Source: an uncultured Oscillospiraceae bacterium (GTDB lineage: Bacteria > Bacillota > Clostridia > Oscillospirales > Oscillospiraceae). Taken from it: DNA of 64,000 bases. Location: assembly GCA_947588605.1 (NCBI GenBank), contig CANPYK010000008.1:1-64000 (forward strand), read 5' to 3'. The notes under the pieces are model-generated. The model made no database searches. It was given only the letters and a program-made list of their open reading frames with translations, and was not told the DNA's origin. Of this stretch, positions 23,244-32,556 are shown in pieces; the first letter of the stretch is position 1, and the number at the start of each line of letters is the position of its first letter. Position numbers and translations under genes: made by a program.

Positions 23244-26200
23244 CCATCAGCGCCACGAGCCTCTGGAGCACGGTGGCGACCTGAGCGCGGGAGGCGGTGC
23301 CGGTGGGGTCAAGATGGCCGGAACCGTCGCCCTGGAGGAGGCCGACAGACACGGCCCAGCTCATGGCGTCCACGGCCCAGTCCCCCACGTCGGCGGCGTC
23401 GGTGAACGCGACGAGGTCGTCGGTCCCGGTAGTGTCGATGCCGACATTCTTCGCGTACCGGTAGAGCATCAGGGCCATCTCCTGGCGGGTGGCGCCACGG
23501 TCAGGCTCGAAGGTGCTCCTGTCGGTGCCGGCGATGACGCCGGTCTCGGCGGCCCAGGCGACGCTCTCGGTGTACCAGGTGTCTTCTGCCACATCGGGGA
23601 AGGTGATCTTCCCGTCGGAGGCCGCTTCGCTCTCCAGACGCCACAGGACGGTGGCCAGCATGGCGCGGCTCATGTCTGTCCCGGGCTCGAAGGTGGTTTC
23701 GCTGATGCCGTTGAACAGCTCATGGCTGGAGGCGAAGTCCACGGCGTCCTCGAACCAGTCGCCGGCGTCCACGTCCTCGAAGCTCTTGCTGTTGTTGACG
23801 ATCTTCACGGTGGCGGTGCCGTCCAAAAGGACGTAGGCGGTCCCGTCCTCCACAAAGGACTTGGGAACGACCGCCTCCGTGCCGTCCTCGGAAACGACCA
23901 CGGCCACCTCGCCGTCCTTCAGCTCAAACGCGGCCTTGACGCCGCCGGGGATCTCATCGACGGTCTCGCCGCCGGCGGAGACCCGGACGGAGACGGTGTC
24001 CTCGGTCTTTTCAACGGACACGGTCACGTCGCCTGCCTTGCCCAGATCGGCCAGAGCCTCGTCCGGGAGGGTGACGGAGCCCACGGGGGTCTCCACCTTC
24101 AGGTCCGCGTCTGTCTTTTCGGCCAGGTCCTCAACGGTCTTGCCGGGGACGGTGACTTCGGCCTTCGTTACATCGCCGGAGATCTTGGGGGCCACGACCA
24201 CGGTGTCGCTGTCGTTGGCCTCGGCCTGCTTGACGATCTCGCGGCCCGTGGATTCGGTGACCGTGACGGAGGCCTCGCCGTCCTTGACGGAGGCGTCGGG
24301 CGTGGCGGTGGTCTCGGTGGTGGTCTCGCCGTCCTCGGTCTTGTCGCCGGTGGTCACTTCGGCGGCGGGGATGCTGGGAGCGACGTACACCCTCACCTCG
24401 ACCTCGGCCTCAGCGCTCTTAAAGGAGCTTTCCGTCGCCGCAAGGCGGACAAGGTACTTTCCGGCGGAAAGTCCGGGTATGGTCTCCGCGCCCCGCTCCA
24501 CAGGCATCCACGTCTCGTCCTCAGCGTCGGCAGCTCTGTATTCGTAAGTCTTTTCCGCGTCAAGACCCCTGATGCTGCCGTTGGCGCTGGAAGCGGAGCT
24601 GGTCGTACCCGTGGTGAGCGAGGGGGCTTCGGGCCTCGCGGGAACGGGCAGGAGCTGGGGATAGGTTTCTTCAACAGAGCTATCCACAATGGTGAGGTCG
24701 GTCCCCATCCAATCGGGATCAATGGGCAGAGTGCCGTCCTCTGTCACTTCAACAGTCTCACCGTTTATGGTGTATGTGTGGGTGGAATCAAAACCGGTCA
24801 ACGTTTCATTCGTATAGTTGATTTTGATTGCTTTAGACATATCCGGGCAGGTAACCTCTTTGGTAACAAAATTGCCGGCGTAATCCACAGCAACCAGATA
24901 ATACTTCTTCTTCCCGGCTTCCAGCTCTTCTTTAAGGGGTACTTCGACGGTCTTGGTCTGGCCCAGTTCCTCTTTTTCCATGTCGGCGGCGACTCGGGCC
25001 ATCACATAGTTCTGTTCTTTACCAGACTCTCTATCCGCCATCATAAGGTCAGTCGTATTGCTCACCGTGCCTATGGTGAGCAGGAGAACGGCGGCTACAT
25101 ACCTGTTGTCCTGCACGGGCACCGCAAGGTAACCGGTCTGGCCCACATCATCCCATCCGTACATCAGGCCGTCTTCAATAGTAGGCTTCGTGTTATCCAA
25201 TGTGATGATAGTCGTCCAAATGGCGCCGTCCGCGAGCTTGTCCTCTAAGATGTTGAAGCCGCCGTGCGCCCAACTGGTGGTCCGTTCCGTATAAAGCTCA
25301 GGCGGAGCTATGACCTCGATCTTAAACTCCGTGCCTTCCGGGTATTTTTGCCAAGTTGATTTATCATAGCCGTACCATAGGGTTATATTACGACTGGGAT
25401 CAAGTTTTTCGGAAGGTGAAGTTCCAACGGGTAGTTCCCATTGATCAAAGTAAGAACTAGTTCCCTGTATTGAGATCGAATCGAACTCATTACTATATGT
25501 GCCGCCGGAATAGCTGGAATAGGCGGCGTTTCCCCAGGTATAGCGATCCCAGCACTGCGTAAACGTATCCTCGCCCGGTTTTTTGGCGGAAAGCACCGTA
25601 TGCACAATGGCCGGTACACGAATGAAGGTGGGGTGTATCCTGAGGATATCTGTTGTGTTGGTAATCGACATATTCCGCTCAGGAATAAAGCCGCTCTCGT
25701 CGGCAAAGCGGTTATCGCCGATGGTAAACTCGGTGCTGGGGTACTCATACGAGTTCTTTGCGTCGATGTAGTTGACCTTTCCGTCAGGCCTTGTATAGCT
25801 GCGGTTGGTTTCCTCGTCAAACTCGTTGGCGGTGATCCGGTCGAACATAGAAGGCTCTGAGAAGTTGCCGTAGTAGGCCAGGAAGGGCACAGAGAGGTTC
25901 ACCGTGTCCTTCGTTGTTCCGGTCATGGAGATATAGCCCTCCACAAAGGCGCCCTTGGGGTTATTTTCTGCGAAATATGCCTTGTCCTTCTGGGACAGCT
26001 CGATGGTCACTGCCACCTTGATAGACCCGCCTGCCGGAACCGTAACTGCCGTTGCGTTACTTCCGTTCACCCGGAAGGTGACGTTGGAGGTGAGCCTGAT
26101 ATCCTGCGGGCTCATGTACTTGCCGTCCTCATCCTCGAATATCTCCGGCGTCATCACCGTGGAACCGAGGGCGTAGGTGAGAGGTATATCATCAGAAAGA

Positions 26201-28602
26201 TTCCTAATCGTGAAGGAGAAGGAGTATATACCCTTTCTTTCCGCGTCGTCGCCGAGCTCCGCCTTGACCTTGCCGTCGGCCCAGCTGTCCGTGGCCTCTT
26301 TGTCCATGACGATGTAGGCGAGGGAGGATGTGGCGGCGCCGACGTTGGCAAGCCCCGCGCCCTGCTGCCGCACGGGATAGAATAAATTGTATTCGCTTTC
26401 CGGGTCGGTGAGGGGCTGCGCGGTACTCATCAAAAGACTGGTGACAAGGGCGCGCTGCGTTTCAAACGCGTTTTTGTCCCTTTCTAAAAGATCTTCCTCT
26501 TCCAGGCGCTGGGCAACCACTGCGGCCTGACCCGCGATGGAGGGGGTCGCCATGGAGGTGCCGCTCATGGACTCATATCCGCCCGGAACCGTGGAATAGA
26601 TGTTGCCGCCGGGGGCGGTGATCTCCGGCTTGATAGCCAGATTGCCCGTGGTGCCCCAGGAACTGAAATCGCACATTTCGCCGCCCTGGATGTTTACGCT
26701 GGTCGTAACCAGGTCTTTAACAACGCGCATCGTCCCGGTATAAAGGCCATCAGCATTCTTAGTCGATCTTTTTAATACTTCATCCTTATCACGCAATGAC
26801 ATGAGGGCGCACGGAATCTTCTCGCTGGAAGCGTCGAGATCAGGAATCAGATCTATGCGCACATTGTTATAAATCACAAGACCTACAGCGCCGTGCTGCG
26901 CAGCCCACTCATGCTTTGTAGGGAACTTGACTGCGGCACCGCGGGATGCAAATATGATTTTACCTTTAAAATAGTCCTCGGGGTAATCTTCGTAAGCATC
27001 TTCGTCGCCGTATTTTTTATGATCGTTCTCGTCATAGGGATCGCCCAGGAAGACATACTCATAATCAGTACCGGTGCCACCTTCCGAAGTATCGAGCTCT
27101 ATCCACGCTGGTATGCCCACCGTGTCTGAGTCAATCATGACAGTGGCGTATTCCTCAAAGGAGGCACCTTTTCCAGTGATCGTCGTGTTGACGGCCGCCG
27201 CCACCGTCAGAGCATTGGTGAGGGAGCCGGGGGAGCCGCCCGTAGCCATGGGGATGTCCTCGGCGTAGTTCAGGCCGTAGGCGTTGGCATAGTTATTATA
27301 CGGGAAATAGCCGTTATTGCCCGCGCCGCACGCCACCAGGGCGCCGGAATCGACCATCTTGTCGAACACAGAGCCATCTACAAGGCCATTGCTCGATGTG
27401 TTGAGGAAAAAGCTCCTGCCGGTATTGTCGTTACACAGGCTGAGGTTAATGGAGTCACAGCCAAGCATGATTGCGTCCTCGATGGCGCGGAAATAGGTCG
27501 ATTCTACCGCACTCGCACCGCTGAACACCTTCATGAACACAATCTGCGCGTCCGGGGCAACGCCCACGACGGGGTGCTCCATCTCCGTATATTTCATATA
27601 TGTTGGAGTTTCGCCCTCGCCCTCCACAGGCACGTATCTGTTCGCGGCGGCAATGCCAGCCACGTGCATCCCATGCTCCGGCGAGGCGCTACTGGCAGTA
27701 ACTGGATCAACGCTGACGTCGAACCGATTTTTATCATTTCCAGCTTGCGGATAGTTAAATACAAACGGAAACTTTTCGTTTTGATAGGCACCCTTCGCAA
27801 AATCCCGCTGATTCGGTTGGTTAGATATTTCAGTATATGCTTTAAGTTGGGGAATCTTTTCTGCTAACTTCTCCTGGGTCAGCAGCTTATCGGTATAGTC
27901 TTTTCCTGTCTCTTCTTTAAGCTGCTCCAGACTGTATTTCAGAGCGCCAGCGTCAAAGGACGGGTGCTCGATATCAATACCCGTGTCGATGACGGCGATC
28001 AGCTGCCCGGCGCCGGTATAACCACCTTCCCAAGCTTCATTAGCGCCCACCATCTCGGTGGCGGAGGCGCTCACCGTATGAGTGGTGCTCTCCACATCCA
28101 CGATGGGGTCGATGGCCTGGACCTCGGGGACGATGTACAATTCAACGAAGTCCTCGGGGAAATTCTCCCGGAGGTAGGCCGCGATGCGCTCCACGTCGCC
28201 GTATCTCACCGTGGCGTCGAAGGCGTCGGTGATGACGGTGTAGTTCGCCTCCGGGGCGAACGCGCCCTCGCCGCCGAAGAGGTCCCGGTCAACGGCGGCG
28301 GCCATATCGTTCTGGACCTGCTCCAGGGCACTCATGTAGGCGGCGGCTTCCTCGTTGTTTTCGGAGATTTCCTCCGTAGTATAGCCGGCCCCCAGCGCCC
28401 CGTCACCGTTCAGCCGGACGAGAATGACGGTGGGCTCCTCCGGGTCGGGGGCCTCGGGACCCGGTGTCTCGCCGTTGCTCCCGGCAGCCGCCGCGCCGCC
28501 GTCTTCCACGGCGGAAGCCTCCGCCGCCGAGGCCGTGACAGTCATCCCCAGCACCAGCACCAGCGCCAGAACCAGGCATAGGAGTTTTTTGACTGTTTTC
28601 AT
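23236..28602 (-). CDS. Giant surface-anchored subtilisin-family protease (S8, lactocepin/C5a-peptidase-like, SLH)
   Basis: A 1,788-residue secreted protease. The signal peptide is KTVKKLLCLVLALVLVLGMTVTASA (cleavage near 27). A pro-region (to about 185) is followed by the catalytic domain with D206 (IAVIDTGIDIEHP), H310 (SPEHGMHVAGIAA) and S683 (MSGTSMATPSIAG). A protease-associated (PA) insert lies between H and S (about 500-620). Fn3-like/A-domain regions (about 720-1150) resemble cell-envelope proteinases. Further Ig-like repeats rich in T, V, E and D precede three C-terminal SLH domains (about 1600-1788: FEDVDAGDWFEDAV, FPDVAEDTWYTESV, FTDAADVGDWAVDA). SLH domains bind secondary cell-wall polymer, so it should be displayed on the surface to degrade host, dietary or microbial proteins. 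Single gene with its own promoter. Confidence 0.92.
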   Translation of the reverse strand: MKTVKKLLCLVLALVLVLGMTVTASAAEASAVEDGGAAAAGSNGETPGPEAPDPEEPTVILVRLNGDGALGAGYTTEEISENNEEAAAYMSALEQVQNDMAAAVDRDLFGGEGAFAPEANYTVITDAFDATVRYGDVERIAAYLRENFPEDFVELYIVPEVQAIDPIVDVESTTHTVSASATEMVGANEAWEGGYTGAGQLIAVIDTGIDIEHPSFDAGALKYSLEQLKEETGKDYTDKLLTQEKLAEKIPQLKAYTEISNQPNQRDFAKGAYQNEKFPFVFNYPQAGNDKNRFDVSVDPVTASSASPEHGMHVAGIAAANRYVPVEGEGETPTYMKYTEMEHPVVGVAPDAQIVFMKVFSGASAVESTYFRAIEDAIMLGCDSINLSLCNDNTGRSFFLNTSSNGLVDGSVFDKMVDSGALVACGAGNNGYFPYNNYANAYGLNYAEDIPMATGGSPGSLTNALTVAAAVNTTITGKGASFEEYATVMIDSDTVGIPAWIELDTSEGGTGTDYEYVFLGDPYDENDHKKYGDEDAYEDYPEDYFKGKIIFASRGAAVKFPTKHEWAAQHGAVGLVIYNNVRIDLIPDLDASSEKIPCALMSLRDKDEVLKRSTKNADGLYTGTMRVVKDLVTTSVNIQGGEMCDFSSWGTTGNLAIKPEITAPGGNIYSTVPGGYESMSGTSMATPSIAGQAAVVAQRLEEEDLLERDKNAFETQRALVTSLLMSTAQPLTDPESEYNLFYPVRQQGAGLANVGAATSSLAYIVMDKEATDSWADGKVKAELGDDAERKGIYSFSFTIRNLSDDIPLTYALGSTVMTPEIFEDEDGKYMSPQDIRLTSNVTFRVNGSNATAVTVPAGGSIKVAVTIELSQKDKAYFAENNPKGAFVEGYISMTGTTKDTVNLSVPFLAYYGNFSEPSMFDRITANEFDEETNRSYTRPDGKVNYIDAKNSYEYPSTEFTIGDNRFADESGFIPERNMSITNTTDILRIHPTFIRVPAIVHTVLSAKKPGEDTFTQCWDRYTWGNAAYSSYSGGTYSNEFDSISIQGTSSYFDQWELPVGTSPSEKLDPSRNITLWYGYDKSTWQKYPEGTEFKIEVIAPPELYTERTTSWAHGGFNILEDKLADGAIWTTIITLDNTKPTIEDGLMYGWDDVGQTGYLAVPVQDNRYVAAVLLLTIGTVSNTTDLMMADRESGKEQNYVMARVAADMEKEELGQTKTVEVPLKEELEAGKKKYYLVAVDYAGNFVTKEVTCPDMSKAIKINYTNETLTGFDSTHTYTINGETVEVTEDGTLPIDPDWMGTDLTIVDSSVEETYPQLLPVPARPEAPSLTTGTTSSASSANGSIRGLDAEKTYEYRAADAEDETWMPVERGAETIPGLSAGKYLVRLAATESSFKSAEAEVEVRVYVAPSIPAAEVTTGDKTEDGETTTETTATPDASVKDGEASVTVTESTGREIVKQAEANDSDTVVVAPKISGDVTKAEVTVPGKTVEDLAEKTDADLKVETPVGSVTLPDEALADLGKAGDVTVSVEKTEDTVSVRVSAGGETVDEIPGGVKAAFELKDGEVAVVVSEDGTEAVVPKSFVEDGTAYVLLDGTATVKIVNNSKSFEDVDAGDWFEDAVDFASSHELFNGISETTFEPGTDMSRAMLATVLWRLESEAASDGKITFPDVAEDTWYTESVAWAAETGVIAGTDRSTFEPDRGATRQEMALMLYRYAKNVGIDTTGTDDLVAFTDAADVGDWAVDAMSWAVSVGLLQGDGSGHLDPTGTASRAQVATVLQRLVALMVK

Positions 28603-28667
28603 ATAGGTTCACCTCTCAAAAAAGTATACTTTTGCGAATTAGAGTAAAAACAACCAATCTGTTACCC

Positions 28668-28696
28668 ATTATACCGCATCGTCTCCTATGATGCAA
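28668..28696 (-). promoter_or_regulatory. Promoter of the S8 protease
   Basis: On the minus strand TTGCAT (28696-28691), 17 bases, TATAAT (28673-28668), about 65 bases before the start; the leader includes GAGAGGTG before ATG. Confidence 0.7.
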
Positions 28697-28783
28697 GAAA
28701 AAAACAGGTCTATTTCAGCCTCCCTCGAAATCTTTTGCGAAGGGTTCCCATCGCAAATTTCGATAATTTCTTAACAAACCCCC

Positions 28784-28812
28784 TTGACAACCGCTCCGAA
28801 GTGTGTTATATT
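28784..28812 (+). promoter_or_regulatory. Promoter of the riboswitch-flotillin unit
   Basis: TTGACA (28784-28789), 17 bases, TATATT (28807-28812). Transcription would begin just before or at the start of the riboswitch fold at about 28816. Confidence 0.75.
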
Positions 28813-28815
28813 TTT

Positions 28816-28918
28816 AACGTAAACAGGGAGTAGCCCCCCGAACAGGGGTCGCGGCGCTGACAGCACGGTCCTTCTCAGGACCCGGCGGCGCGGTCTTTAT
28901 GACAGCGAGACGTTTACG
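28816..28918 (+). ncRNA. yybP-ykoY-like (manganese) riboswitch
   Basis: The outer helix P1 is CGTAAAC (28818-28824) with GTTTACG (28912-28918). Directly inside the 5' strand is GGGAGTAGC, and directly before the 3' strand is AGCGAGAC, matching the GGGGAGUAGC ... AGCAAGACC ends of the yybP-ykoY class as I remember it. A CCCC...GGGG hairpin (about 28834-28858), a GGTCC-TTCT-c-AGGACC hairpin and a CUUUAUGACAGC strand correspond to the other conserved arms. Known members sense Mn2+ and usually precede exporters. The 3' strand of P1 overlaps the 5' strand of the terminator, so ligand binding should permit read-through into the flotillin gene. Confidence 0.72.
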
Positions 28919-28944
28919 GCGGATTTGCCGTGAGCGTCTTTTTT
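28908..28944 (+). terminator. Riboswitch expression platform terminator
   Basis: AGACG (28908-28912) pairs with CGTCT (28935-28939) and ACGGC (28916-28920) with GCCGT (28927-28931), followed by TTTTTT. The 5' half is shared with riboswitch helix P1, giving mutually exclusive folds. Confidence 0.75.
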
Positions 28945-29000
28945 GTTGATTCGGCGGCTCCTCCCAAACACCACACAATCTTTTTAAGGAGGTCACATCT

Positions 29001-30419
29001 ATGCCAAACATCCACATCCCCCTCGGCGCCGTTCTCGGCGTCCTCGCCGGCGTCCTCGTCGTCGCGCTCCTGGTCATGGGCTACCTGAAAGCGCCCCCGG
29101 ACACCGCGTACATCATCTCCGGCCTTGGCAAAAAGCGCATCCTCATCGGCAAGGCCGGCTGGCGCGTCCCCTTCTTTGAGCGGGTGGACAAGCTGTCCCT
29201 CCGGGTCATGCAGGTGGACGTGAAGACCAGCGAGGCCGTGCCCACCAACGAGTTCATCAACGTCACCGTAGACGGCGTGGCCAACATCAAGATAAGCTCC
29301 GACCCCGAGCTCCTGAAAAAGGCGTCGGAGGCCCTTCTGGGCATGAACCGCCAGGAGCTCGTCAGCCTCGTCACCCAGGTCCTGGAGGGCAACATGCGTG
29401 AGATCGTGGGCTCCGTGGGCCTCAAGGAGATGGTCCAGGACCGCCAGGGCGTGGCCAAGAAGATCACGGAGAACGTGGTCCCCGACATGCAAAAGCTTGG
29501 TATCGAGGTGGTGAACTTCAACATCCAGAACTTCAAGGACGGCGCGGGCACCATCGAGAACATGGGCATCGACAACGTGGAGCAGATCCGCAAGAACGCC
29601 CAGATCGCCAAGGCCAACGCCCAGCGGGACATCGCCATCGCCAACGCCAACGCCGAGCAGGAGGCCAACGCCGTGAAGGTCCAGGCCGACAAGATGATCG
29701 CCGAGCAGAACGCCGAGCTGGCCGTCCAGCAGGCCGACATGAAGGTCCGCGCCGACACCAAGAAGGCCGAGGCCGACGCGGCCTACTCCATCCAGCAGGA
29801 GCAGCAGCGCAAGACCATCGAGGTCACGAAGGCCAACGCCGACATCGCCCGGCGCGAGAAGGAGGCGGAGCTTGCCGAGCGCGAGATCGCCCTTCGGGAG
29901 CGCAAGCTGGACGCCGAGGTCCGCAAGGAGGCCGACGCCCTCAAGTACAAGGCCGAGAAGGAGGCCGAGGCCGACCTCATCCGCCGCCAGCGGGAGGCCG
30001 AGGCCCAGCGCTACGAGGCCGAGCAGCAGGCGGAGGCCAAAAGGGCCGAGGCGGAAGCCCTCCGTTACGCCATGGAGCAGGAGGCCGAGGGCATCCGAGC
30101 CCGCGGCATCGCCGAGGCGGAGGCCATCGAGAAGAAGGCCGAGGCCCAGAAGAAGATGGGCGAGGCGTCCATCCTGGAGATGTACCTGAAGGCCCTCCCG
30201 GAGGTCGTGGCCAGCGCCGCCGGACCCCTTGCCCAGACCGACAAGATCGTCATGTACGGCGACGGCAACTCCACCAAGCTCATCAAAGACGTTATGTCAA
30301 CCGCCAACCAGGTGGTAGACGGCATGAAGGAGTCCACCGGCATCGACCTTGCCACCCTCCTCGCCTCCTTCCTGGGCGCCAAGGCCGCCGCAAGCACCGA
30401 GGAATTCCCCGCCGAATGA
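29001..30419 (+). CDS. Flotillin-like SPFH/band 7 protein
   Basis: A 472-residue membrane-associated scaffold protein with strong AAGGAGGTCACATCT before ATG. One N-terminal hydrophobic segment (residues 9-30) is followed by an SPFH domain (about 35-215) with GLGKKRILIGKAGWRVPFFERVDKLSLR and VVNFNIQNFKD. A long coiled coil rich in EAE/AEAE repeats (about 215-390) and a conserved tail (PEVVASAAGPLAQTDKIVMYGDGNSTKLIKD) complete the flotillin pattern (FloT/YuaG). Flotillins organise membrane microdomains and oligomerise via the coiled coil. No NfeD-like partner gene is adjacent. Expression seems controlled by the upstream riboswitch, an unusual pairing. Confidence 0.9.
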   Translation: MPNIHIPLGAVLGVLAGVLVVALLVMGYLKAPPDTAYIISGLGKKRILIGKAGWRVPFFERVDKLSLRVMQVDVKTSEAVPTNEFINVTVDGVANIKISSDPELLKKASEALLGMNRQELVSLVTQVLEGNMREIVGSVGLKEMVQDRQGVAKKITENVVPDMQKLGIEVVNFNIQNFKDGAGTIENMGIDNVEQIRKNAQIAKANAQRDIAIANANAEQEANAVKVQADKMIAEQNAELAVQQADMKVRADTKKAEADAAYSIQQEQQRKTIEVTKANADIARREKEAELAEREIALRERKLDAEVRKEADALKYKAEKEAEADLIRRQREAEAQRYEAEQQAEAKRAEAEALRYAMEQEAEGIRARGIAEAEAIEKKAEAQKKMGEASILEMYLKALPEVVASAAGPLAQTDKIVMYGDGNSTKLIKDVMSTANQVVDGMKESTGIDLATLLASFLGAKAAASTEEFPAE

Positions 30420-30433
30420 CCTCAATCGACCTA

Positions 30434-30461
30434 CCCGGGCCGCCCGTCAGGGCGGCCCGGG
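30434..30461 (+). terminator. Hairpin after flotillin
   Basis: CCCGGGCCGCCC (30434-30445) pairs perfectly with GGGCGGCCCGGG (30450-30461), loop GTCA, 14 bases behind the stop. The T-run is poor. A second candidate, CCCCCTCCT-ACG-AGGAGGGGG followed by CTTTT (30511-30536), is closer to a classical terminator. Confidence 0.6.
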
Positions 30462-30479
30462 CGCGATTTATCGGGACCG

Positions 30480-30900
30480 CTCTATCGTCCAACCCTCGCT
30501 GCCCCCCTGCCCCCCTCCTACGAGGAGGGGGCTTTTAAAAGGTTGCGGCTTCGCCGCAGATTTTGATTTGCCCGCTGCGGCGGGGACGGGGGACGGGGGA
30601 CGAGGGGGCGGGCGGGTTTAGAACCCGCCCCTACAGTAAAAATTGCGTTCAATCATCGCCGTACGGGCCGCTGCCCACAGCGGCCCGCGTTGCAATGACC
30701 TCCCACGCCGGTTGAATGGGATAGCCTTCCAGATTCCCTGTAGGGGCGGGTTCCAAACCCGCCCGTGCCACGTTGCGGGATGGAACGGTTTCGATAAAAC
30801 GCATCCGTCCCCGGTAAAAAAGCCCCTCCCTTGGGAGGGGGGCAGGGGGGCAGGGGAGTCGGTCGCGGCGCCGCGGATTTTTGACGAAAAAAAGAAAAAA
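30480..30900. repeat. Mosaic of intergenic palindromic modules, region 1
   Basis: No gene. It contains module A, GTAGGGGCGGGTTC-AAACCCGCCC (30610-30634 and 30740-30764, in opposite orientation), module B, GGGCCGCTGCCCACAGCGGCCC (30665-30686), a GGTTGCGGCTTCGCCGCAGATTTTGATTT module (about 30540-30570), and hairpins made of GCCCCTCCC/GGGAGGGG (30818-30842) with a T-run on the minus strand. The same modules recur at 35950-36780, and related ones at 53440-54240. Confidence 0.75.
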
Positions 30901-30905
30901 TGACT

Positions 30906-30933
30906 TTCACAATGGGGAATATGGTGCTATAAT
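30906..30933 (+). promoter_or_regulatory. Promoter of cardiolipin synthase
   Basis: TTCACA (30906-30911), 16 bases, TATAAT (30928-30933), 30 bases before the start; GAGGGAGG serves as ribosome binding site. Confidence 0.6.
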
Positions 30934-30963
30934 AAGATTGACATAATCTGAGGGAGGCGCGCC

Positions 30964-32541
30964 ATGTCCGCACCTGTGATCACCGACAACAAAAAGAAAA
31001 TCAAACGGGGCTTCCTCGCCATCGTCACCGGGCGCACGTTTCTCATCGTGGTGCTGCTCCTCATCCAGCTGGGGCTGCTGGTCTGGGGGTTCGAGCGGCT
31101 GGGGGAGTACATCCACTTAGGGTCCGCCTTCGCCTCGGCGCTGATGCTCATTTACATCATGAACACGGACTCCGACCCCACGGTGAAGCTCACCTGGAGC
31201 TTCATCATCGCCCTGGTGCCCGTGCTGGGGATCCCGCTCTATTTCTACATCAAGCTGGACCTGGGCCACCGGGCGGTGCAGAAGGCCATCTCCCGCCAGA
31301 TCCGGGAGACGGCGGCCTACTTCCCCCTCCACCCGGAGGAGGACCGGGACGTGACGGCGAAGCTGCGCGCCGTCCTGCCGGAGGCGGCGTCCATCTCCCA
31401 TTACCTCACCTCCACCGCCGGCTTCCCGCCCTATGAGCGCAGCGAGGTCACCTACTTTCCCGTGGGGGAGCGGAAGTTCGAGGCCATGCTCCGGGACCTG
31501 GAGTCCGCCGAGAGCTTCATCTTCATGGAATATTTCATCCTCTCCCCCGGCCGGATGTGGGACGCCATCCTGGACATCCTGAAGCGCAAGGTGCAGGCGG
31601 GCGTGGAGGTCCGCTTCATGTACGACGGCACCTGCGCCTTCGGGGACCTGCCCTACTCCTACCCCAAGGAGCTGGAGGCCCTGGGCATCCGCTGTAAGAT
31701 GTTCGCCCCGGTGCGGCCTTTAGTCTCCACCCACTACAACAACCGGGACCACCGGAAGATCCTGGTGGTGGACGGCAAGGTCGCCTACACCGGCGGGGTC
31801 AACATCGGCGACGAGTACATCAACGAAAAGCCCCGCTTCGGCCACTGGAAGGACACGGCCATCCGTGTCCGGGGGGAGGCGGTGCGGTCCTTCACCCTCA
31901 TGTTCCTCCAGATGTGGAACGCCAGCGAGCGCGCCGCCGGGTGCCGCTATGACCGGTACCTCCCCGCGCCGGAGGACATCGCCGTGGACGCCCCCGGGGC
32001 CGTCATCCCTTACGGCGACAGCCCCATGGACCGGGAGCGGGTGGGGGAGACGGTGTACCTGCACCTCCTCAATACCGCCAGGGAGTACGTGTGGATCATG
32101 ACGCCCTACCTCATCCTGGACGGGGAGACCGTCGCCGCCCTCACCATCGCCGCCAAGCGCGGCGTGGACGTGCGCCTCATCCTCCCGCACATCCCGGACA
32201 AAAAGTACGCCTTCTGGCTGGCCAAGAGCCATTACCGGGAGCTTGTCAACGCCGGCGTGAAGCTCTATGAGTACACCCCCGGCTTTGTCCACGCCAAGGT
32301 CTTCCTCGTGGACGGCCGCATGGGCACCGTGGGCACGGTGAACCTGGATTACCGCAGTCTCTACCACCATTTTGAGTGCGGGGCCCTGCTCATCGACACC
32401 CCCTGCCTTGCGGACATCCGGGCGGATTTTGAGGACACCCTGGAAAAGTCCCACCGGGTGACCCGGGAGGACATCGACCACGAGAAATTCCACGTCAAAT
32501 TCTTCGGGGGGCTTTTGAAGATCGTCGCGCCCCTGATGTGA
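30964..32541 (+). CDS. cls: Cardiolipin synthase (phospholipase D family)
   Basis: A 525-residue inner-membrane enzyme that joins two phosphatidylglycerol molecules to cardiolipin and glycerol. Two N-terminal membrane helices are visible (about 21-45 and 71-95 including NTDSDPTVKLTWSFIIALVPVLGIPLYF). The two HKD motifs are HRKILVVDGKVAYTGGVNIGDEY (about 260) and HAKVFLVDGRMGTVGTVNLDYRS (about 440). Length and layout are those of bacterial Cls. It shares the region with a flotillin gene; cardiolipin enriches in flotillin-type membrane domains, a functional link that is inference only. Downstream, 15 bases separate it from yhaO. Confidence 0.92.
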   Translation: MSAPVITDNKKKIKRGFLAIVTGRTFLIVVLLLIQLGLLVWGFERLGEYIHLGSAFASALMLIYIMNTDSDPTVKLTWSFIIALVPVLGIPLYFYIKLDLGHRAVQKAISRQIRETAAYFPLHPEEDRDVTAKLRAVLPEAASISHYLTSTAGFPPYERSEVTYFPVGERKFEAMLRDLESAESFIFMEYFILSPGRMWDAILDILKRKVQAGVEVRFMYDGTCAFGDLPYSYPKELEALGIRCKMFAPVRPLVSTHYNNRDHRKILVVDGKVAYTGGVNIGDEYINEKPRFGHWKDTAIRVRGEAVRSFTLMFLQMWNASERAAGCRYDRYLPAPEDIAVDAPGAVIPYGDSPMDRERVGETVYLHLLNTAREYVWIMTPYLILDGETVAALTIAAKRGVDVRLILPHIPDKKYAFWLAKSHYRELVNAGVKLYEYTPGFVHAKVFLVDGRMGTVGTVNLDYRSLYHHFECGALLIDTPCLADIRADFEDTLEKSHRVTREDIDHEKFHVKFFGGLLKIVAPLM

Positions 32542-32556
32542 CCGGAGGTGAAAGAA

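Noticed and set aside
23203-25248. Plus-strand frame of 681 codons within the S8 protease gene
   Set aside because: Antisense shadow of the Ig-like and SLH region; H/G/V-rich with no domain.
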